Source of the DNA: Flectobacillus longus
Lineage (GTDB): Bacteria; Bacteroidota; Bacteroidia; Cytophagales; Spirosomataceae
DNA: 64,000 bases
Direction of reading: 5' to 3'
Assembly (NCBI RefSeq): GCF_030056705.1
Contig: NZ_JASHIC010000035.1
Location: forward strand, 1 to 64,000
Shown here: positions 1 through 9,568 of the stretch, in pieces
Numbering within the stretch: position 1 is the first letter of the stretch
Layout: the number at the start of each line of letters is the position of its first letter
The notes under the pieces: generated by a model
What the model was told of the DNA's origin: nothing
Seen by the model: only the letters and a program-made list of their open reading frames with translations
The model's database searches: none
Position numbers and translations under genes: made by a program

Positions 1-41
1 CTTTCGCTATCGTCAAAAACAATACTGTGTTTCAGAATGAT

Positions 42-87
42 TTTCAGGCAAATAAAATTGCGCTCACAAAATAATATTTGCCTGAAA
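42..87. terminator. Hairpin at left end, possible terminator
   Basis: Perfect 13-bp inverted repeat (42-54 TTTCAGGCAAATA and 75-87) around a 20-nt loop, followed on the + strand by a T-rich stretch. It lies about 90 bp beyond the rhaT stop codon, so it may end the rhaT transcript or one entering from outside the window. Nothing coding is seen in bases 1-174. Confidence 0.5.
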
Positions 88-174
88 GTTTGATTTTTAA
101 TACAGTTCATCACTAAATTAGGGATGACTCATGTTTGATGAAAAGTAAATGAGTAATCAATCAATAAGATTTCC

Positions 175-1206
175 TTAAATCATCAATACCGTACTCAAGA
201 TTACAACCGCTGTGAGAGTAATGAGTAGACCTATGACATACCATGAAAAGATAGATTGAGAAATAGAAACCCATTCTCCTAGCAAATACGACCAAAAATT
301 GACAGTAAGCATGATAAAAATAAGATTGAGCATCCAAGACTGATACAGGTGCTGTAAATAGACTTCTCCCATACCATAAAAAAAGAATTGAAGATACCCA
401 CACAAACCTGCCAAGCCATAAGTAATCACATATCTACTGTCTATTGCAATAGGTACGATTCTTTTGATAGACTTTCTATTTTTGACTAGATACCAACAAA
501 AGTTAGTCATAAACCCTCCCATACATAGCAGCATAAAGCCAATATTGTGAGCAAAAAACTTATTGGAATGTGCCAACAAAGCCATATCCGAAATCGGCTT
601 GGAAAGTTCCACTCCGACCAACATAAAAGGCATAAAAAATCCAAAAATCAGAGCACTTATCAAGCCTTTTTTCAAAGAAAACTCTGGTGTTGGGAAATAC
701 GAAGTTCTTGAATAGAACGCCCATGCTTTATTGACACCCATATAACCATATATCGACAGCCCTAGCATTGCTAAGATGATGCCTACAAGTCTGATAAGCG
801 CTGTGGTATTTTCAAATAATCGACAAAATCCAATTATTTGGTGCTCAAGAATGGAAGGAAATAGGAAGTTGGTTGTAAGAACACAAACCCCTAAAGCAAG
901 GACTGTACCTAGAGCCATACCTAAGTGTCGAAGTGCCAGACCAAAATTTAATGCTCCCACTCCCCATATCATACCAGAAGCTAGTACTTTGATAATTAAT
1001 GAGATAGGTATTCTTTGGAAAATACCTATCAATGAAGGTACTGTCAGCATTGTTGCTACTATTGGCAATATTATCCATGTACAAAACCCGTAGAAAATCC
1101 ATGCGTCTTCCCATGCTTTTCCTCTAAGTTTGGTAAATGGCAAATAATAGCTTCCAGCAGCGAAGCCCCCACCGAAGTGCAAAATAATGCCAAGAAGTGT
1201 ATCCAT
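175..1206 (-). CDS. rhaT: L-rhamnose/H+ symporter RhaT-like
   Basis: Inner-membrane permease of about 343 residues with roughly ten hydrophobic helices. The whole length resembles the RhaT family of the drug/metabolite superfamily: an N-terminal block HFGGGFAAGSYYLPFTK, then the GMIWGVGALNFGLALRHLG and GYLQFFFYGMGE blocks at the places where E. coli RhaT has equivalents. It would import L-rhamnose released by the rhamnosidase encoded just upstream, whose stop lies about 30 bp away on the same strand. The ATG at 1206 is preferred over an in-frame TTG two codons earlier. No rhamnose isomerase, kinase or aldolase genes are in view, so catabolism must be encoded elsewhere. Substrate is inferred from family and neighbour. 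Confidence 0.85.
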   Translation of the reverse strand: MDTLLGIILHFGGGFAAGSYYLPFTKLRGKAWEDAWIFYGFCTWIILPIVATMLTVPSLIGIFQRIPISLIIKVLASGMIWGVGALNFGLALRHLGMALGTVLALGVCVLTTNFLFPSILEHQIIGFCRLFENTTALIRLVGIILAMLGLSIYGYMGVNKAWAFYSRTSYFPTPEFSLKKGLISALIFGFFMPFMLVGVELSKPISDMALLAHSNKFFAHNIGFMLLCMGGFMTNFCWYLVKNRKSIKRIVPIAIDSRYVITYGLAGLCGYLQFFFYGMGEVYLQHLYQSWMLNLIFIMLTVNFWSYLLGEWVSISQSIFSWYVIGLLITLTAVVILSTVLMI

Positions 1207-1237
1207 AATCAATCGTATTGTATCAAAAGTAGGCTAA

Positions 1238-2875
1238 CTAATGTTGAAAAATATCGGGGTATTTTCTGATAAAGTACACAGGCGTACAGCTCCACGCATG
1301 ACAATAGCTATTAATCAAATATGCGTTGTATGGAGACAAAAAATCGTCTTGAGGGTCATAAACTTCCCAAAAAGTATCAGCGCCTTTGTTGACCATATCT
1401 CCCCAATAGTTTATAAGCAACCCTTTGGCTTCTTCTTTCAAACCTACCTGAATCATAGCCTCAATTACATAATGGTACAAGTAAGGTGCTCCAGGTTTTA
1501 CGGCATCGGTATGAGCTATGACGTTTTCTAAGGCTTTTTTCCCTTCTGTTTGCGAAGCAACGCCACTCAAAATCATCCAAGCTTGTGAACAATAGGAGAT
1601 TTGTTGGTCTTTTCCACTGACAAATACGCCTTTTTGAGTGTCATACAAAGTACGGTGTGTAGCTTCGGTCATCTTTTGAATAAGAGCAGGTAATTCCTTT
1701 ACCTCTTGTTCTTTCCCTAGCATTTTAGCCAATTCATACGTATTTTTATATGCCCAAATGACCACGCCTTGCAAGGCCGCTTGTTTGTCTAAACCATTTC
1801 TCCAGTCAAAAAACAACCACCATTCTTTTCCTGCTTTTTGATAGTCTAACATCCCATCTTCGCCCAAATATTTCTTGGGAATTTCGATTTGCTTTTTAGC
1901 TACTTTCCATAAATCCAATGCCGTTTTTTTGTCGCCTGTGGCTTGCAAATATTCTTTTAAGGCAACATTGTAAATTAAGGCATAGTCAAACAAAGGGTTG
2001 ATCTGAGGATGGGGTTTGGGGCGCTCAAATACGTTTGAGGGTGCTACGCCATCTTCATAACTTAATCCTGCCAACAGATATAGACAGTGTTTGGTCAATT
2101 CATGGTTTTTGAAAGAATAAATATTGGCTAATGATTCTAGATATAAATCGCCAATCCAAAGGCGACGGTCGCGTTTGGGACCATCTTCATATACTGTTTG
2201 CATACATTCTTTCAATGTATTTAGTCCTATTTGGTCGATTTTCTGAATCATTTCAGGTGTACCTTTTGCCAAAGGAACAGCCGACTGCTTGACCGAAGTA
2301 GTGGCTTTTACAAATAAATCAGAAATCTTGAAATCAGAATATACCGAACTGCCCAATAGCTCGATTTTGACGTATCTGAATGCGACTCTACGTGGAATAG
2401 TGATAGTCTTGGGAACTTCCGAAATAGTTATAATTTCATCTTGTAGCCAAGCTCTACTCAAACCGCCTTTGAATGGATCAAAAGGCTCTGCTACTTCGGC
2501 AGGAACTTCCCCAAATGTGAACTTTAGTCGAATCGGAGCGTCGGCTGCACGCCCAAAGTCCTCTACACTGAAAGTAACAAATCCCGTGAGGTGTTCTCCA
2601 AAATCGAGTATCACACCAGCTTGTTTTTTGAACGAATCTTTAAAAAGATTTTTGGCTTCTGTTTGAGGTTTGGTATCCCAATGTTGAAATTTCTTTTCAT
2701 TTTTTTCAAGACGAACTATGCTTAGAGGCTTTTTGATGGTTTCAACAAGTTTGGGGGTAGTCTGTTCGGCAATTTTGAGCCATTGTGCTCTTTCTTTTTG
2801 ATAGAAATCTACTTTTTGCGCAAATCCCATCAAATGATAAAAGAAAATAGCGATAAAAAGAAGGAGTTTTTTCAT
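1238..2875 (-). CDS. GH78-like alpha-L-rhamnosidase
   Basis: Secreted six-hairpin glycosidase of about 545 residues. A signal peptide (MKKLLLFIAIFF...GFAQ) is followed by a beta-sandwich region and then an (alpha/alpha)6 barrel. The segment EDGPKRDRRLWIGD corresponds to the D-C-P-x-R-D-E-R-x-G-W-x-G-D acid motif of family GH78, and GADTFWEVYDP to its catalytic-base region. It should release terminal rhamnose in the periplasm or at the surface, feeding RhaT. It is shorter than typical GH78 enzymes of 900 or more residues, lacking the extra N-terminal beta domains. The ATG at 2875 starts directly at the signal peptide; a TTG four codons upstream is less likely. A terminator-like hairpin separates it from susD, so its expression may be lower than susCD. 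Substrate linkage is unknown. Confidence 0.75.
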   Translation of the reverse strand: MKKLLLFIAIFFYHLMGFAQKVDFYQKERAQWLKIAEQTTPKLVETIKKPLSIVRLEKNEKKFQHWDTKPQTEAKNLFKDSFKKQAGVILDFGEHLTGFVTFSVEDFGRAADAPIRLKFTFGEVPAEVAEPFDPFKGGLSRAWLQDEIITISEVPKTITIPRRVAFRYVKIELLGSSVYSDFKISDLFVKATTSVKQSAVPLAKGTPEMIQKIDQIGLNTLKECMQTVYEDGPKRDRRLWIGDLYLESLANIYSFKNHELTKHCLYLLAGLSYEDGVAPSNVFERPKPHPQINPLFDYALIYNVALKEYLQATGDKKTALDLWKVAKKQIEIPKKYLGEDGMLDYQKAGKEWWLFFDWRNGLDKQAALQGVVIWAYKNTYELAKMLGKEQEVKELPALIQKMTEATHRTLYDTQKGVFVSGKDQQISYCSQAWMILSGVASQTEGKKALENVIAHTDAVKPGAPYLYHYVIEAMIQVGLKEEAKGLLINYWGDMVNKGADTFWEVYDPQDDFLSPYNAYLINSYCHAWSCTPVYFIRKYPDIFQH

Positions 2876-3020
2876 GATAAAATTCAATTTAAAATCTTAA
2901 GTTGTATTCAGTAAAAGAAGCTGTGACGGCGATAAGGGTCAATGCAGTATTGTACGTTATAAATCGTGACTTTGAAATATTAACTGCCAAGTAATTTTGA
3001 GGTATTTTACTTTAGAAAAA

Positions 3021-3045
3021 ACGAGCAGAGCAAAGCCCCGCCCGT
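3021..3045 (-). terminator. Rho-independent terminator after susD
   Basis: Read on the minus strand, an 11-bp GC-rich stem (some G-U pairs) with a TTT loop is followed at once by six Ts. It lies 80 bp past the susD stop and upstream of the rhamnosidase, so it should end or attenuate the susCD message. The remainder of 2876-3124 shows no coding signal. Confidence 0.75.
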
Positions 3046-3124
3046 TTACTTATTTATCATAATATAAAATCGTATTTTCAAGAAAATTCTTAAAAAATAA
3101 ATTCAACTTTAACTCAAATACTCC

Positions 3125-4618
3125 TTAAAAATAAGGACTCAACAATGATTCACTAGCAGGAAGAGGGAACGTTAAATCAATTTTGGTAAACGCTGCTGGC
3201 GCAGGTGCTGCACCCGCAGGATAATAATATGCGGCAGGATTTGCTTTGATTTTAACGCCTTTTTCTAATAGTATTTTCTCAGCATTGCCTGTTCTTACTA
3301 AATCTAGCCAACGTTTATTTTCAAATGCCAATTCCACACGACGTTCAGCAAGAATGGCATTACGCAAATCAGTTTGTGAACTAGCTAAAGTGTTACTCAA
3401 ACCTGCACGGTTACGAACTTGGTTCAAATAAGTGACTGCATGCCCCGATTTTCCGTTCTCATTTAGTGCTTCTGCATACAACAAAATTACCTCAGCATAG
3501 CGGTACACAGGCCAGTTAGTCCCTGTGATATTGAATTGAGCATGAGGCTGTAACAGCTTTTTGATGTATGGATAGGTTACGCCATCAATCGTAACTGTAG
3601 CCACCGAAGCCGCTTTACGTTTGTCTCCCGTTTCGTAAGCTCCCATAATGTCAGGGGTTGGAATATTCATCCCCTCTTCTGTACGAGCTTGTGCATTAGC
3701 TGCGCCTGTAATATCTGTAATTTGAGCAGCAGAGATAGGCATCGGTAAGAAATCATAGAAAAATCTACTGGCATATCCTTCCGTTCCTTCTTTAAATTGG
3801 ACTTCAAAAACGGACTCTTTATTGTTTTTATTAGAAACCGAAAAAACAGAAGCATAGTCACTCAAAAGAGCATATTCACCTGAATCAATGATTTCTTTTA
3901 GAAGTGTTTCTGCTTGAGACCATTTTTTCTGAACGGCATATACATTAGCTAATAGAGTTTTGGCTGCTCCCGAAGTAGCACGACCTGCTTCCTGCGCAGA
4001 TTTGGCAGGCAATAAACTCGCTGCTTGCGTAGCATCTTGAATGATTTGATTGTAGATAGCATCCACTTCCGAGAGTGGTAATGCTGCGCCATTACGATCA
4101 GTTACTGGATTGAGGTGCAAAGGTACTTTTCCGTAATACTGAACCAAATCGAAGTAAGCTAATGCACGCAAGAAAAATGCTTGTCCTTTAATATTATTCT
4201 TAGAGCTAGTTCCAAAAGTAACACCATCAATAGGTGCTAGCACTTGGTTAGCTCTAGCAATTACCTGATAATCTGATACATATTTAGCAGTAGAAATACT
4301 ATTTGAAGCCTGAACCGTAAAATTGGCAATTGCCTCGCCATCGACCAAGGCACGATATCCTGGATTATGAATATAGTAAGTATTGTCTGAGTGCATTTCG
4401 CCCATAGCCCAAGCGCCTGAGATATTGACACCTGTCGTACCATTATATACGCTTCGTAAAGGCGCATAAGCAGCGTTGACTCCCTGCTGAAAATCTGATT
4501 CGGTCTTGTAAAAAGTTGTAGTACTCAAAGAGGTTTCCGATGGTAAATCCAAGAAACTATCGCTACAAGAACTTAACAATATAGCGAGTGATAATATAGA
4601 AATAAGCGTCTTTTTCAT
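3125..4618 (-). CDS. SusD/RagB family glycan-binding lipoprotein
   Basis: Outer-membrane lipoprotein of 497 residues that caps a SusC porin and binds the target glycan. It starts MKKTLISILSLAILLSSC, a lipoprotein signal with Cys at about residue 18, followed by SDSFLDLPSETSLS, the normal N-terminus of the family. The middle carries TPR-like helices (GQAFFLRALAYFDLVQYYGKVP), and the C-terminal part shows the conserved blocks YRYAEVILLYAEALNENGK, NQVRNRAG and LAERRVELAFENKRWLDLVR. It follows susC on the same strand after an 84-bp gap. With SusC it forms the import complex of this locus; the linked rhamnosidase suggests a rhamnose-containing glycan. Family assignment is certain, the ligand is inferred. 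Confidence 0.95.
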   Translation of the reverse strand: MKKTLISILSLAILLSSCSDSFLDLPSETSLSTTTFYKTESDFQQGVNAAYAPLRSVYNGTTGVNISGAWAMGEMHSDNTYYIHNPGYRALVDGEAIANFTVQASNSISTAKYVSDYQVIARANQVLAPIDGVTFGTSSKNNIKGQAFFLRALAYFDLVQYYGKVPLHLNPVTDRNGAALPLSEVDAIYNQIIQDATQAASLLPAKSAQEAGRATSGAAKTLLANVYAVQKKWSQAETLLKEIIDSGEYALLSDYASVFSVSNKNNKESVFEVQFKEGTEGYASRFFYDFLPMPISAAQITDITGAANAQARTEEGMNIPTPDIMGAYETGDKRKAASVATVTIDGVTYPYIKKLLQPHAQFNITGTNWPVYRYAEVILLYAEALNENGKSGHAVTYLNQVRNRAGLSNTLASSQTDLRNAILAERRVELAFENKRWLDLVRTGNAEKILLEKGVKIKANPAAYYYPAGAAPAPAAFTKIDLTFPLPASESLLSPYF

Positions 4619-4702
4619 GTGATTGTCGTGTTTGTAAACTCAAAAGCTATAGTTCTTTTTCTCTTTTCCCTATCTCGATAGCTTTTGAGCGAATGACTTT
4701 GA

Positions 4703-7700
4703 TTAAAATCCAATGTTTACACCAACTGTGAAAGTTCTAGGAACAGGGTAGGTTCCCCAGTCCATTCCAAGGCTCAAAGTGCTACCACCTGTACCATTTG
4801 CTGAAGAACTAGCTTCTGGGTTTACGCCACGATAATTGGTAAACACGAGAGCTTGTTGTACTGAAGCATATACACGTGCTGATTTAAAATGCTTATGCTT
4901 GGTCGGTACGTTGTATCCTAATGTGATGTTTTTGATGGTAAAATATGTACCGTTACTAATGAAGCGAGTACTAGCCCAGTCACGTTCCATATAGGTAGCA
5001 GCTGTTGATTTTCCATAAAGTCCATCTCCAGGGTTTGCTTCTGAACGCCAACGATTTGCCACATTTTTTAACACATTAAATACTCCATCAAGGTTGGTAG
5101 CACCTTGGTCGGTCAATACCATCAAATCATTGCCAAACGAACCAGAACCAACAATCGACAAGTCGAAGTTTTTATAATTGAATGTATTGGTAATACCAAA
5201 AAGTGCCGTTGGAAATGGATTTCCGATTACAGTACGGTCATCATTATCGCCACCGTAAGTGATTTTTCCGTCACCATTTACATCTTTATATTTAACTGTA
5301 CCAATTTGAGAATCAGTAGCTTTAGGAGAATTATTGAAGTCAGCAGCATTTTTATAAACACCTTCTTGAATCATTCCATAAAATTGACCTAATGGCAAAC
5401 CTACTTTTGTGATAGTTTGGTAGTTACCAAAACCTCCATAAATGCGCTCAACGCCATCTGCTAAAGCCAATACTTTATTACGGTTGAAGGAAATATTGAA
5501 ATTGGTATTCCATTTAAAATCTCCAACCATGTTTTTGGTATTTACGCTAAACTCATGTCCCCAAAACTTGATTTCGCCAACGTTATCATTGAAATTGGTA
5601 AAGCCAGATTCTTGCGCCACTGCTACGTTGTATAATAAATTGGTAGTATTTTTTGTATAAAAATCATACGCCAAAGTAACACGGTCATTAAATAAGCCTA
5701 TATCAAAACCAAGGTCGATTTGCTTGGTAGTTTCCCAACCCAAACGGCTATTACCCAAACTCGAAACGGCTGAACCACTCGCAATAGTATTGCCAAAAAC
5801 AGCATTTGCGGCATTGTTAATCAAAGCATACTGCGTGTAATTTCCGATGTTATTATTACCAATTACGCCATAACTAGCACGTACTTTGGCAAAAGATAAG
5901 GCTTGAATATTTTTAGCAAAATTTTCTTCCGAAACTACCCAACCCAAACCAATAGAAGGAAAATTACCCCAGCGGTTATCAGTACCAAACCGTGACGAAC
6001 CATCACGGCGAATCGCTGCTGTAGCCAAATATCTTCCTTTATAACTATAATTTATACGAGATAAATACGAGACTAACGACCATTCTTGTATGTCATTGTA
6101 GGTATTTACACGGTCAATATTCAAGGCTGATTGAATCGAGTGAATACGGTCATCGGGAAAATTAGTTGCTCTAATTTGTGAAACTTCTGCACGATACTTT
6201 TGACTGGTATAACCTACCAACGCTTCGATACTATGATTGCCAAAGCTCTTGCTGTAAGTAGCAGTGTTTTCGTTCAACCAAGAGGTATATTTTGTATCTT
6301 GGTTTACTGCACTAGCAGCTACTGGTGGCAAAGACGCAAACACTGTTGAGGCTGTAGAAGGATTAAAGTTGACAAAAGCGCTACTTCCCAAATCCAAATT
6401 CATTGTAGTTTTTAGTATCAAACCTTTGATTGGTTCATATTGCAGTTTAGCATTCGACAATAAACGAGACGTTTTTGTTTCGTTAGTAATTTCCTGCGCT
6501 GCTCTATACCAGTTTGGCGTTGGAAAAGCGCCATCCACAGATAAAGGCAATGAACCATCAGCATTTTGGTATGAAGCAAGTGGCCAAGTCAAAATCGCAT
6601 TGCTAAACAAACCTCCTGGTACCGCAGAGTTGAGGTTGGTGGCATAAAAAGCTCCATCCGAACTTGGTGTGTTATTGATTGAATAGCTTGGAGCTAAGTT
6701 AAAACCAACCTTAATTTTGTCAGACAAATCGTAGTCTGTATTGATACGTAATGAAAAACGCTTGTAGTTAGAATTAATCATTACACCGTCTTGGTTGAAA
6801 ATACCCGCCACAACCGAAGTACTCAAACGGTCTTTACTTGAGGTCAGAGTTAGGTTGTAGCTTTGCATAGGTGCTGTACGTAACAAAGCACCATACCAAT
6901 CGGTATATTTGCCAGCATATTGTTCTGGGTTTTGAAACTTGGCAGGTACAGGCAAGCCTTTATCTTGATAAGATTCTTTTTGAAATTGCGCAAACTCTTG
7001 TGCATTCATCAATTGTGGGCGACCTTTTTCCGGAACAGACTGCCAACCTGTAAAAGCATTTACGCTTATAGTCGTCTGATTCTTTTTGGCTTGTTTGGTT
7101 GTAATCAACACAACACCATTGGCTGCACGTGAGCCATATAAGGATGTCGAAGCGGCATCTTTTAGCACTGAAATATTATCGATTTCATCTGGGTTGACAC
7201 TCGCAATGTCGCCAACAATTGGAAATCCATCAACCACATATAGGGGGTCGCTCCCTGCCAAAATAGAGGCTTGACCACGAATACGAATGCTCATACCTTG
7301 TCCAGGCTTACCAGTAGTTTGATTGATTTGCACACCAGCCAACTTACCTTGAAGCTTTTGCGTCACTTGCGGTACGGGAATATCTTTAAGCTCTTTACTG
7401 TTAACAGACTCCACAGAACCAGTTAACTCTTTTTTGATTTGACTACCATACCCTACCACAATTACTTCTTCCAAAGCAGATAATTCTTCAGCAAGGGTAA
7501 TGGTAAAAGTTCCTGAATATGGAATACTAACATTTATCTCCTTAGAAGTGTATCCCACATAGGTAACGATTAATTTGTAATTACCTTCAGCCAAATTGTC
7601 CATCACAAATTCGCCTTCAGCGTTGGATACAGCACCGCGCGTAGTGCCCTTCAACAACACACTTGCACCTGGGAGTATCTCGCCTTTAGTACTGGTAATT

Positions 7701-8095
7701 TTTCCTTTTAAAGGATATGTTTGAACAATTTTTTGTCCTTTTGTAATAATGATTAATTCTTCTGAAACCTGATAGCTCAACTCTAATGGCGTTAGGATAT
7801 CGTTGAGCACATCGCCCAAAGGCTTATTATTTACCGAAATACTCACTTTACGATCCGCATTGATAATTTCTTTGCTAAAGGCAAAGTCTGCATTGGTTTG
7901 ACGTCTAATCTCACCGATTACCTCTTTCACAGCCTTATTTTGCATTTGTAGCGAAAGGCGCTTTTTTAAGATAGCCTGTGCATTAAGCCCTCCAGCAAAG
8001 GTATTCCCCACAAAGACTATCGTCAGAAGGAATTGCAAAAAGCTTACTTGCATGATTTTTACAAGTGTTTTGTTGGATAATACATTTTTTTTCAT
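4703..8095 (-). CDS. SusC family TonB-dependent transporter with STN domain
   Basis: Outer-membrane TonB-dependent transporter of about 1130 residues. After a signal sequence come an STN (secretin/TonB short N-terminal) domain with QNKAVKEVIGEIRRQTNADFAF near its start, a carboxypeptidase-D-like repeat (PGASVLLKGTTRGAVSNAEG), the plug domain (VVGYGSQIKKELTGSV and LYVVDGFPIVGDIAS) and a 22-strand barrel ending in an aromatic C-terminus (GVNIGF). The ATG at 8095 is chosen because translation further upstream lacks a signal peptide. The STN domain is the part that contacts FecR-type anti-sigma factors, so this transporter probably senses its ligand and signals to the FecR/sigma pair just upstream. 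The second SusC in this window has no STN domain and belongs to a locus with a different regulator. Confidence 0.95.
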   Translation of the reverse strand: MKKNVLSNKTLVKIMQVSFLQFLLTIVFVGNTFAGGLNAQAILKKRLSLQMQNKAVKEVIGEIRRQTNADFAFSKEIINADRKVSISVNNKPLGDVLNDILTPLELSYQVSEELIIITKGQKIVQTYPLKGKITSTKGEILPGASVLLKGTTRGAVSNAEGEFVMDNLAEGNYKLIVTYVGYTSKEINVSIPYSGTFTITLAEELSALEEVIVVGYGSQIKKELTGSVESVNSKELKDIPVPQVTQKLQGKLAGVQINQTTGKPGQGMSIRIRGQASILAGSDPLYVVDGFPIVGDIASVNPDEIDNISVLKDAASTSLYGSRAANGVVLITTKQAKKNQTTISVNAFTGWQSVPEKGRPQLMNAQEFAQFQKESYQDKGLPVPAKFQNPEQYAGKYTDWYGALLRTAPMQSYNLTLTSSKDRLSTSVVAGIFNQDGVMINSNYKRFSLRINTDYDLSDKIKVGFNLAPSYSINNTPSSDGAFYATNLNSAVPGGLFSNAILTWPLASYQNADGSLPLSVDGAFPTPNWYRAAQEITNETKTSRLLSNAKLQYEPIKGLILKTTMNLDLGSSAFVNFNPSTASTVFASLPPVAASAVNQDTKYTSWLNENTATYSKSFGNHSIEALVGYTSQKYRAEVSQIRATNFPDDRIHSIQSALNIDRVNTYNDIQEWSLVSYLSRINYSYKGRYLATAAIRRDGSSRFGTDNRWGNFPSIGLGWVVSEENFAKNIQALSFAKVRASYGVIGNNNIGNYTQYALINNAANAVFGNTIASGSAVSSLGNSRLGWETTKQIDLGFDIGLFNDRVTLAYDFYTKNTTNLLYNVAVAQESGFTNFNDNVGEIKFWGHEFSVNTKNMVGDFKWNTNFNISFNRNKVLALADGVERIYGGFGNYQTITKVGLPLGQFYGMIQEGVYKNAADFNNSPKATDSQIGTVKYKDVNGDGKITYGGDNDDRTVIGNPFPTALFGITNTFNYKNFDLSIVGSGSFGNDLMVLTDQGATNLDGVFNVLKNVANRWRSEANPGDGLYGKSTAATYMERDWASTRFISNGTYFTIKNITLGYNVPTKHKHFKSARVYASVQQALVFTNYRGVNPEASSSANGTGGSTLSLGMDWGTYPVPRTFTVGVNIGF

Positions 8096-8199
8096 ACTTT
8101 TGAAAAGTTTTCTAAATTGAAAAATGGAGACAAAACAATCCCAACCACCTCTGCGAAAGGTGCTACTCGTGTGCAAAAACTTGTAAAGGGATTGATAGG

Positions 8200-8234
8200 A
8201 GTCGATGATACTGCGAATATCATCGACTTTTTTT
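8200..8234 (+). terminator. Hairpin with + strand T-run ahead of susC
   Basis: An 11-bp perfect stem (8200-8210 and 8218-8228, arm AGTCGATGATA), a 7-nt loop and a run of seven Ts on the + strand. All annotated genes here are on the minus strand, so the hairpin is oriented to end an antisense transcript. It may alternatively be a 5'-UTR structure of susC. Confidence 0.55.
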
Positions 8235-8286
8235 ATTCATAATTGTTGAAGGTTTTTATTTGAAATCTAGTCATATATGCAAAGGT

Positions 8287-9390
8287 TTACTGTTTACATT
8301 TTTGGGCATAGACAATAATTTTACCATCTATAATCTCATAACGAGCTTGAATCACCCGACAGATAATATCGAGTTTATCAAATAAATGACGCCCTCCCAG
8401 AGAAGCAGTAATAGTACAATTTTGGATAAGCTCTTTGTCGACAACAATATCTATTTCATAGTTTTTCTCAATTAAATCGAATGCTTTACTAACTGGCATA
8501 TCCTCAAATTCGAAAATAGCTTCCTCGTCATAGCTGGCTGCGACCTGCGGAACGATTTTTTGTAAAACTGATTCTTCACGATTAAACTCAGCAGATTCAT
8601 TTTTGACTAACACTAAGCCTTCCAAATGTTTGTCTTTGCTAAATTGTTTGGCCTCTTGGCTTGATTTAGTACATACACCCACTTTTCCTGAACGAACTTT
8701 TACGATAACTTTTTTATCTAAAGGAAAAGCTTTAACAACAAAACTTGTTCCTAATACCTTTGTAATCAATTCATTGGCATGAACTAAAAAGGGCTTTGCA
8801 GGGTTAGGCTCAATCTCAAAAGCAGCCTCTCCAGATAACACAACCTCACGACGCTCGCCCTCAAATGCTGTAGCATAACTAATCTTACTTTTAGGGCTCA
8901 ACACAACAGTACTTTGATCCGGCAATACCACCAATAAAGGTTGAGTTGTGGTATTGGCAACTTCTTGCCATGCCTTTTTCTTCATCTCTTTTACATTGGT
9001 GGCGTAGGCATTATCAATGTCATTCATTTTTTGATAAAACCAAAAAACTCCAATTAGCATAGCAGCAACCGCCGCAACTTTCAACCAATTTGAATGCCAA
9101 ATCTGGCGAATATTATCTTGCTCTTCAGGCTCATCTATCGATTCTTGGTCTAACTGATTTATTGTCTGAAATAAACTAGTTTTTATTTCAGCATGAAAAT
9201 CACGTCTATCGCTATCACTTGCCAATGTCATCTCTATCAGCCTCCGTGCTTGCAACGCCGCTATTTGCGCTGCTGGATGCCTCTCAAAATATTCTTTCCA
9301 ATAACTATTCTTTTCGGGTGTAGGATTTTTTATCCAATCCAAAAAAATATCATCTTCAAGAAATTTATGTATGTCTTCTTGTAAATGCAT
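8287..9390 (-). CDS. FecR family anti-sigma factor
   Basis: Membrane anti-sigma factor of 367 residues. A cytoplasmic sigma-binding region occupies about residues 1-105, one transmembrane helix lies near 108-125 (WLKVAAVAAMLIGVFWFYQ), then a periplasmic FecR domain (LPDQSTVVLSPKSKISYATAF, GEAAFEIEPNPAKPFLVHA, VLGTSFVVKAFPLD) and a C-terminal DUF4974-like domain (FEFEDMPVSKAFDLIEKNYEI). It lies between the ECF sigma gene and the STN-containing SusC, the normal order for a cell-surface signalling system. When SusC binds ligand, FecR is expected to release sigma so that the susCD-rhamnosidase-rhaT genes are transcribed. The starting ATG at 9390 is the only sensible one. Confidence 0.92.
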   Translation of the reverse strand: MHLQEDIHKFLEDDIFLDWIKNPTPEKNSYWKEYFERHPAAQIAALQARRLIEMTLASDSDRRDFHAEIKTSLFQTINQLDQESIDEPEEQDNIRQIWHSNWLKVAAVAAMLIGVFWFYQKMNDIDNAYATNVKEMKKKAWQEVANTTTQPLLVVLPDQSTVVLSPKSKISYATAFEGERREVVLSGEAAFEIEPNPAKPFLVHANELITKVLGTSFVVKAFPLDKKVIVKVRSGKVGVCTKSSQEAKQFSKDKHLEGLVLVKNESAEFNREESVLQKIVPQVAASYDEEAIFEFEDMPVSKAFDLIEKNYEIDIVVDKELIQNCTITASLGGRHLFDKLDIICRVIQARYEIIDGKIIVYAQKCKQ

Positions 9391-9568
9391 AACTCGGTAT
9401 TTATTCGGAAGAGTTACGAACTCTTTGTTTTAACTCACTTTTTTCTAATTTTTTCAAAAAAAAGCATAAAAATCTATATCTGTCTGATTTTCATGTAACT
9501 ATAGCAATAAATAATTTTATCATTTGAAGAAATAAAAAGTACAAAAAAGATGATTTGGGAATGTATTT

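Noticed and set aside
6264-6647. 127-codon + strand frame inside susC
   Set aside because: It is antisense to a well-conserved SusC barrel region and its product resembles no protein family.
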